Source of the DNA: Chryseobacterium sp. CH21
Lineage (GTDB): Bacteria; Bacteroidota; Bacteroidia; Flavobacteriales; Weeksellaceae
Direction of reading: 5' to 3'
Length of the DNA: 64,000 nucleotides
NCBI RefSeq assembly: GCF_004119445.1
Contig: NZ_QICI01000069.1
Span: 1 to 64,000, forward strand
This document shows, in pieces, positions 61,931 through 64,000 of this stretch. The stretch's first letter is position 1, and each line of letters opens with the position of its first letter. A model generated the notes under the pieces. The model did no database searches. It was not told the origin of the DNA and saw nothing but the letters and a program-made list of their open reading frames with translations. Both the position numbers and the translations under genes were made by a program.

Positions 61931-63223
61931 TTATCTTAAGTCAATAAAAGTGATTGGCTTTCTGCTGTTTGGATTAAAAACGGTTTTAGAAAGAACATTA
62001 AAATCAATAATTTCAATTTTTGGGCTCACTCTTAATTTTGCACGGAAGTGGTCTCTTACTTCATTGACAAATCCTTCGTGATCTTCTTCTGTACTTAATT
62101 TGATGATAATTTCATCAAGACCAATTTCATTCGCCTGAATAACAATCTGATAGCATAAAATATTATTAAAATCATTCAAAATATCATTCATTGCAGGAGG
62201 ATACAGTGTTGTTCCTTTGTATTTGATCATCTGCTGCTTCCTTCCTACTACTGGTCCTAACCTCATCGTATTTCGTCCACACTGGCATGGTTCATAATGG
62301 GCTTTTACAAGATCTCCGGTTCTAAATCTCAACAGAGGAATGGCTTCAACACCCAATGTTGTAATGGTAAGCTCACCACTTTCTCCTTCTTTTACAGGAT
62401 TTCCTTCATCATCAAGAATTTCTGTAATAATGAGTTCCGGATGATGATGTCCTCCGATCTGGAATTCACATTCTGTGAAAGCGGTACTCATTTCGGTAGA
62501 AGCATACGTTGAAAAGAGCTTTATATCCCATTTTTCTTTGATTTTCTGTGAAAGAATATTATCTGTAAAATCCTGGTTTTTGATGCTTTCTCCGATACAA
62601 ACAGCCCCATAAACACTGGAATTCTTATAATCCAATCCGTGTTTTTCGGCATAATCAATCATTTTCAATAGAAAAGAAGGTACGGTAATCAAATATTTAG
62701 GTTTGTATCTGAAAATAGAATCCCACTGAAGTTCTGGAATTCCGGGTCCCATTCTTACCACGCTTGCTCCCATTTTTCTTAAGCCCAGAAAATAAGCAAG
62801 TCCTGCCATAAACCGTTTGTCTATAGTGGTAATCATCTGGACAACATCTCCCTTTTGAATCCCGGCACAGGCGAAAGATATCGCTTCATTGTATGCCAGC
62901 CTTTCAAGATCACTGTCGGACAATCCGAAAGTAACCGGATCACCCAACGTCCCGGAAGTGGTACTGTAATCGACAATTTTATCTGGTGTTATACAGAAAA
63001 AATCGTGGTTATACTGCTGAAGATCATTCTTTGTGGTGGTAGGAATCTTCTGAAGATCTTCCAGAGTATGGATATCAGCAATATTGATATTATTTTCTTT
63101 GAACAGTTTCTGATAAAAAGGGGAATGGGTTTCAAGATAGGTCAAAAGCTCACGAAGTTTTTCTTCCTGAAATTGTTTTATTTCCTGAGTCCCTGCTTTT
63201 TCGATTAACGGATGAAATTCCAA
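61931..63223 (-). CDS. adenylate-forming ligase of the phenylacetate-CoA ligase type
   Basis: A 430-residue ANL-superfamily enzyme. The P-loop is YSTTSGTLGDP (Ser/Thr/Gly-rich), with the adenine region FSTYASTEMSTAFTEC and the A5-like motif LLRFRTGDLVKAHYEPCQCGRN, as in PaaK. It ends with the small C-terminal domain (SPKIEIIDFNVLSKTVFNPNSRKPI). In this locus the likely role is to activate 4-coumarate made by the ammonia-lyase and pass it to CoA or an ACP. The PaaK-like fold fits an aromatic acid. Confidence 0.85.
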   Translation of the reverse strand: MEFHPLIEKAGTQEIKQFQEEKLRELLTYLETHSPFYQKLFKENNINIADIHTLEDLQKIPTTTKNDLQQYNHDFFCITPDKIVDYSTTSGTLGDPVTFGLSDSDLERLAYNEAISFACAGIQKGDVVQMITTIDKRFMAGLAYFLGLRKMGASVVRMGPGIPELQWDSIFRYKPKYLITVPSFLLKMIDYAEKHGLDYKNSSVYGAVCIGESIKNQDFTDNILSQKIKEKWDIKLFSTYASTEMSTAFTECEFQIGGHHHPELIITEILDDEGNPVKEGESGELTITTLGVEAIPLLRFRTGDLVKAHYEPCQCGRNTMRLGPVVGRKQQMIKYKGTTLYPPAMNDILNDFNNILCYQIVIQANEIGLDEIIIKLSTEEDHEGFVNEVRDHFRAKLRVSPKIEIIDFNVLSKTVFNPNSRKPITFIDLR

Positions 63224-63243
63224 TGATTTTAATTTTTAAAAGG

Positions 63244-63251
63244 CAAATTTA
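63244..63251 (-). promoter_or_regulatory. putative promoter -7 box of the ligase gene
   Basis: The minus strand reads TAAATTTG (TAnnTTTG), 21 bases before the ligase start. A -33 element at standard distance is not evident. Confidence 0.4.
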
Positions 63252-63298
63252 TTTAATTAAAATGAAAAGATTTAAAGATTCAACTTTTAAAAGATGAT

Positions 63299-64000
63299 TT
63301 ATCTCTGAAACGTAAAAGTTTGTGTATTGATATTTCCGGCAGTATTGATGGTTGTTACTTTTAAAGTATGAGAACCGCTTCCTTTAGGGCATTTTTCATC
63401 AAAAGTGTAGACAAAATTATCTTTTACGCGAGCAAATCTCAACCATTTTCCATCCAGTTCTGCCCGGAATGAAACAATATCTCCAATTTTCGTGGTTCCT
63501 TTTAAGAGTAAAGAACTGCTATTAACCAGTGCTCTTTCTTCCCAGCCTGATGAAACAGACGGCAGGTTATTGTCTATCAATAGTTTTGCAGTACCCAATC
63601 TATTGAATTTTCCTTCTGCCCAATCACCATTCCATTTTACCTTGACAACGGTTTTATCACTACCATAATCAAGGAGGATAACGGCTTTGTCTTTTTCTGT
63701 ATTGGTTAATTTTCTATTCGATTTTATTTTTAAAGTATATTCATCCTGAACGGGAATGTAAGTACTTTGTAAAACAATACTATTTGAAACGGCATTCGGA
63801 TCAGCATCCGGCTTTTCATAGGCATTGAAATTTACGGCATCATACATGGCATTTTTACTGAAAGCAATCTCTGTATCTTCTGTGGTAATGGTTTTCGCTT
63901 CGTTAGCCATTATTGTTTTTGCCGTAGAGGATATTTTGTCCGAGGTTTTGTTTAACTGGAGTTTTGTTGTTAAACGGCTCGTATTTCCTTTTACATCTTT
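63299..64000 (-). CDS. C-terminal part of an exported protein, possibly M23-family peptidase; runs off the right edge
   Basis: The reading frame stays open from the stop at 63299 to the window edge (at least 233 codons), so the Met at 63910 is probably internal and the gene is partial. The visible part is beta-rich with two or three Ig-like segments (SIVLQSTYIPVQDEYTLKIKSNR, AKLLIDNNLPSV, TLKVTTINTAGNINTQTFTF). Flavobacterial M23 peptidases of the extended type carry such C-terminal beta domains, and KDVKGNTSRLTTKL at the edge fits them. No catalytic motif is in view, so this identity is tentative. Confidence 0.5.
   Translation of the reverse strand, partial: KDVKGNTSRLTTKLQLNKTSDKISSTAKTIMANEAKTITTEDTEIAFSKNAMYDAVNFNAYEKPDADPNAVSNSIVLQSTYIPVQDEYTLKIKSNRKLTNTEKDKAVILLDYGSDKTVVKVKWNGDWAEGKFNRLGTAKLLIDNNLPSVSSGWEERALVNSSSLLLKGTTKIGDIVSFRAELDGKWLRFARVKDNFVYTFDEKCPKGSGSHTLKVTTINTAGNINTQTFTFQR

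Noticed and set aside
1..64000. Insertion sequences, prophage, integrase, CRISPR arrays, tRNA or rRNA genes
   Set aside because: No transposase, integrase or phage gene, no direct-repeat array, and no tRNA or rRNA was recognisable on reading both strands; only small palindromic repeats are present.

Overview
The window reads as a chromosomal segment of a flavobacterium of the Chryseobacterium type (Bacteroidota, Weeksellaceae). The reasons are AT-rich DNA, repeated TAnnTTTG promoter -7 boxes instead of a sigma70 -10, the conserved porG-uppS-bamA-skp-skp block, type IX secretion (T9SS) sorting domains, and a large gene set for a flexirubin-type pigment. I identified the family from protein motifs and gene order, not from a database search.

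Layout. (1) 0.2-7.8 kb, minus strand: envelope block with porG, uppS, bamA, two Skp/OmpH chaperones, a thioesterase, rfbD and a secreted protein. (2) 7.9-14.7 kb, minus strand: exopolysaccharide genes (Wzc-like tyrosine kinase, Wza-like lipoprotein, WecA-like transferase, GT2) and an arginase-fold protein. (3) 14.9-24.2 kb, minus strand: a six-cysteine small protein, topA, a large T9SS cargo protein, an EpsG-like protein and a polytopic membrane protein. (4) 24.4-47.2 kb, mostly plus strand: first half of the flexirubin locus. It holds an MMPL/acyltransferase fusion, darA, darB, dehydratase-like hot-dog proteins, an HTH-like protein, a BtrH-like protein, an ABC exporter, a thioesterase, several ketosynthases, an ACP, a deacetylase, LolA-like and lipoprotein genes, and a GT2-DUF2062 protein. 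An M16 peptidase sits inside it on the opposite strand. (5) 47.3-51.7 kb, minus strand: M36 peptidase, alpha/beta hydrolase and a small membrane protein. (6) 51.7-63.2 kb, mostly minus strand: second half of the flexirubin locus, with a C45 acyltransferase/hydrolase, a carotene-desaturase-like oxidoreductase, an LpxL-like acyltransferase, ACP, ketosynthase, FabG, tyrosine ammonia-lyase, a plus-strand flavin-dependent halogenase-like enzyme and an adenylate-forming ligase. The right edge cuts a gene.

How the pigment genes fit together (established pathway logic plus inference): the ammonia-lyase makes 4-coumarate and the ligase activates it. The ketosynthases, FabG, dehydratases and two ACPs would extend it to an aryl-polyene acid. 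DarB and DarA build the dialkylresorcinol. An acyltransferase, not yet assignable among at least three candidates, would form the ester. The halogenase-like enzyme may decorate the product, and the MMPL, ABC, LolA-like and lipoprotein genes would export it or place it in the outer membrane.

The strongest direct observation is technical. At least ten reading-frame breaks occur in the 64 kb. Almost all are repaired by one base, mostly in a homopolymer, and they include essential bamA as well as darA, a GT2-DUF2062 gene, an M36 peptidase, a C45 enzyme (twice) and an LpxL-like gene (twice). This looks like residual indel error, so the split ORFs should be read as single genes. Other points of interest are a 15/16 match to the ParB parS site in the 31.0-31.4 kb gap, a dispersed-repeat arm captured inside a ketosynthase coding sequence, and interlocked opposing promoters between the ammonia-lyase and halogenase genes.
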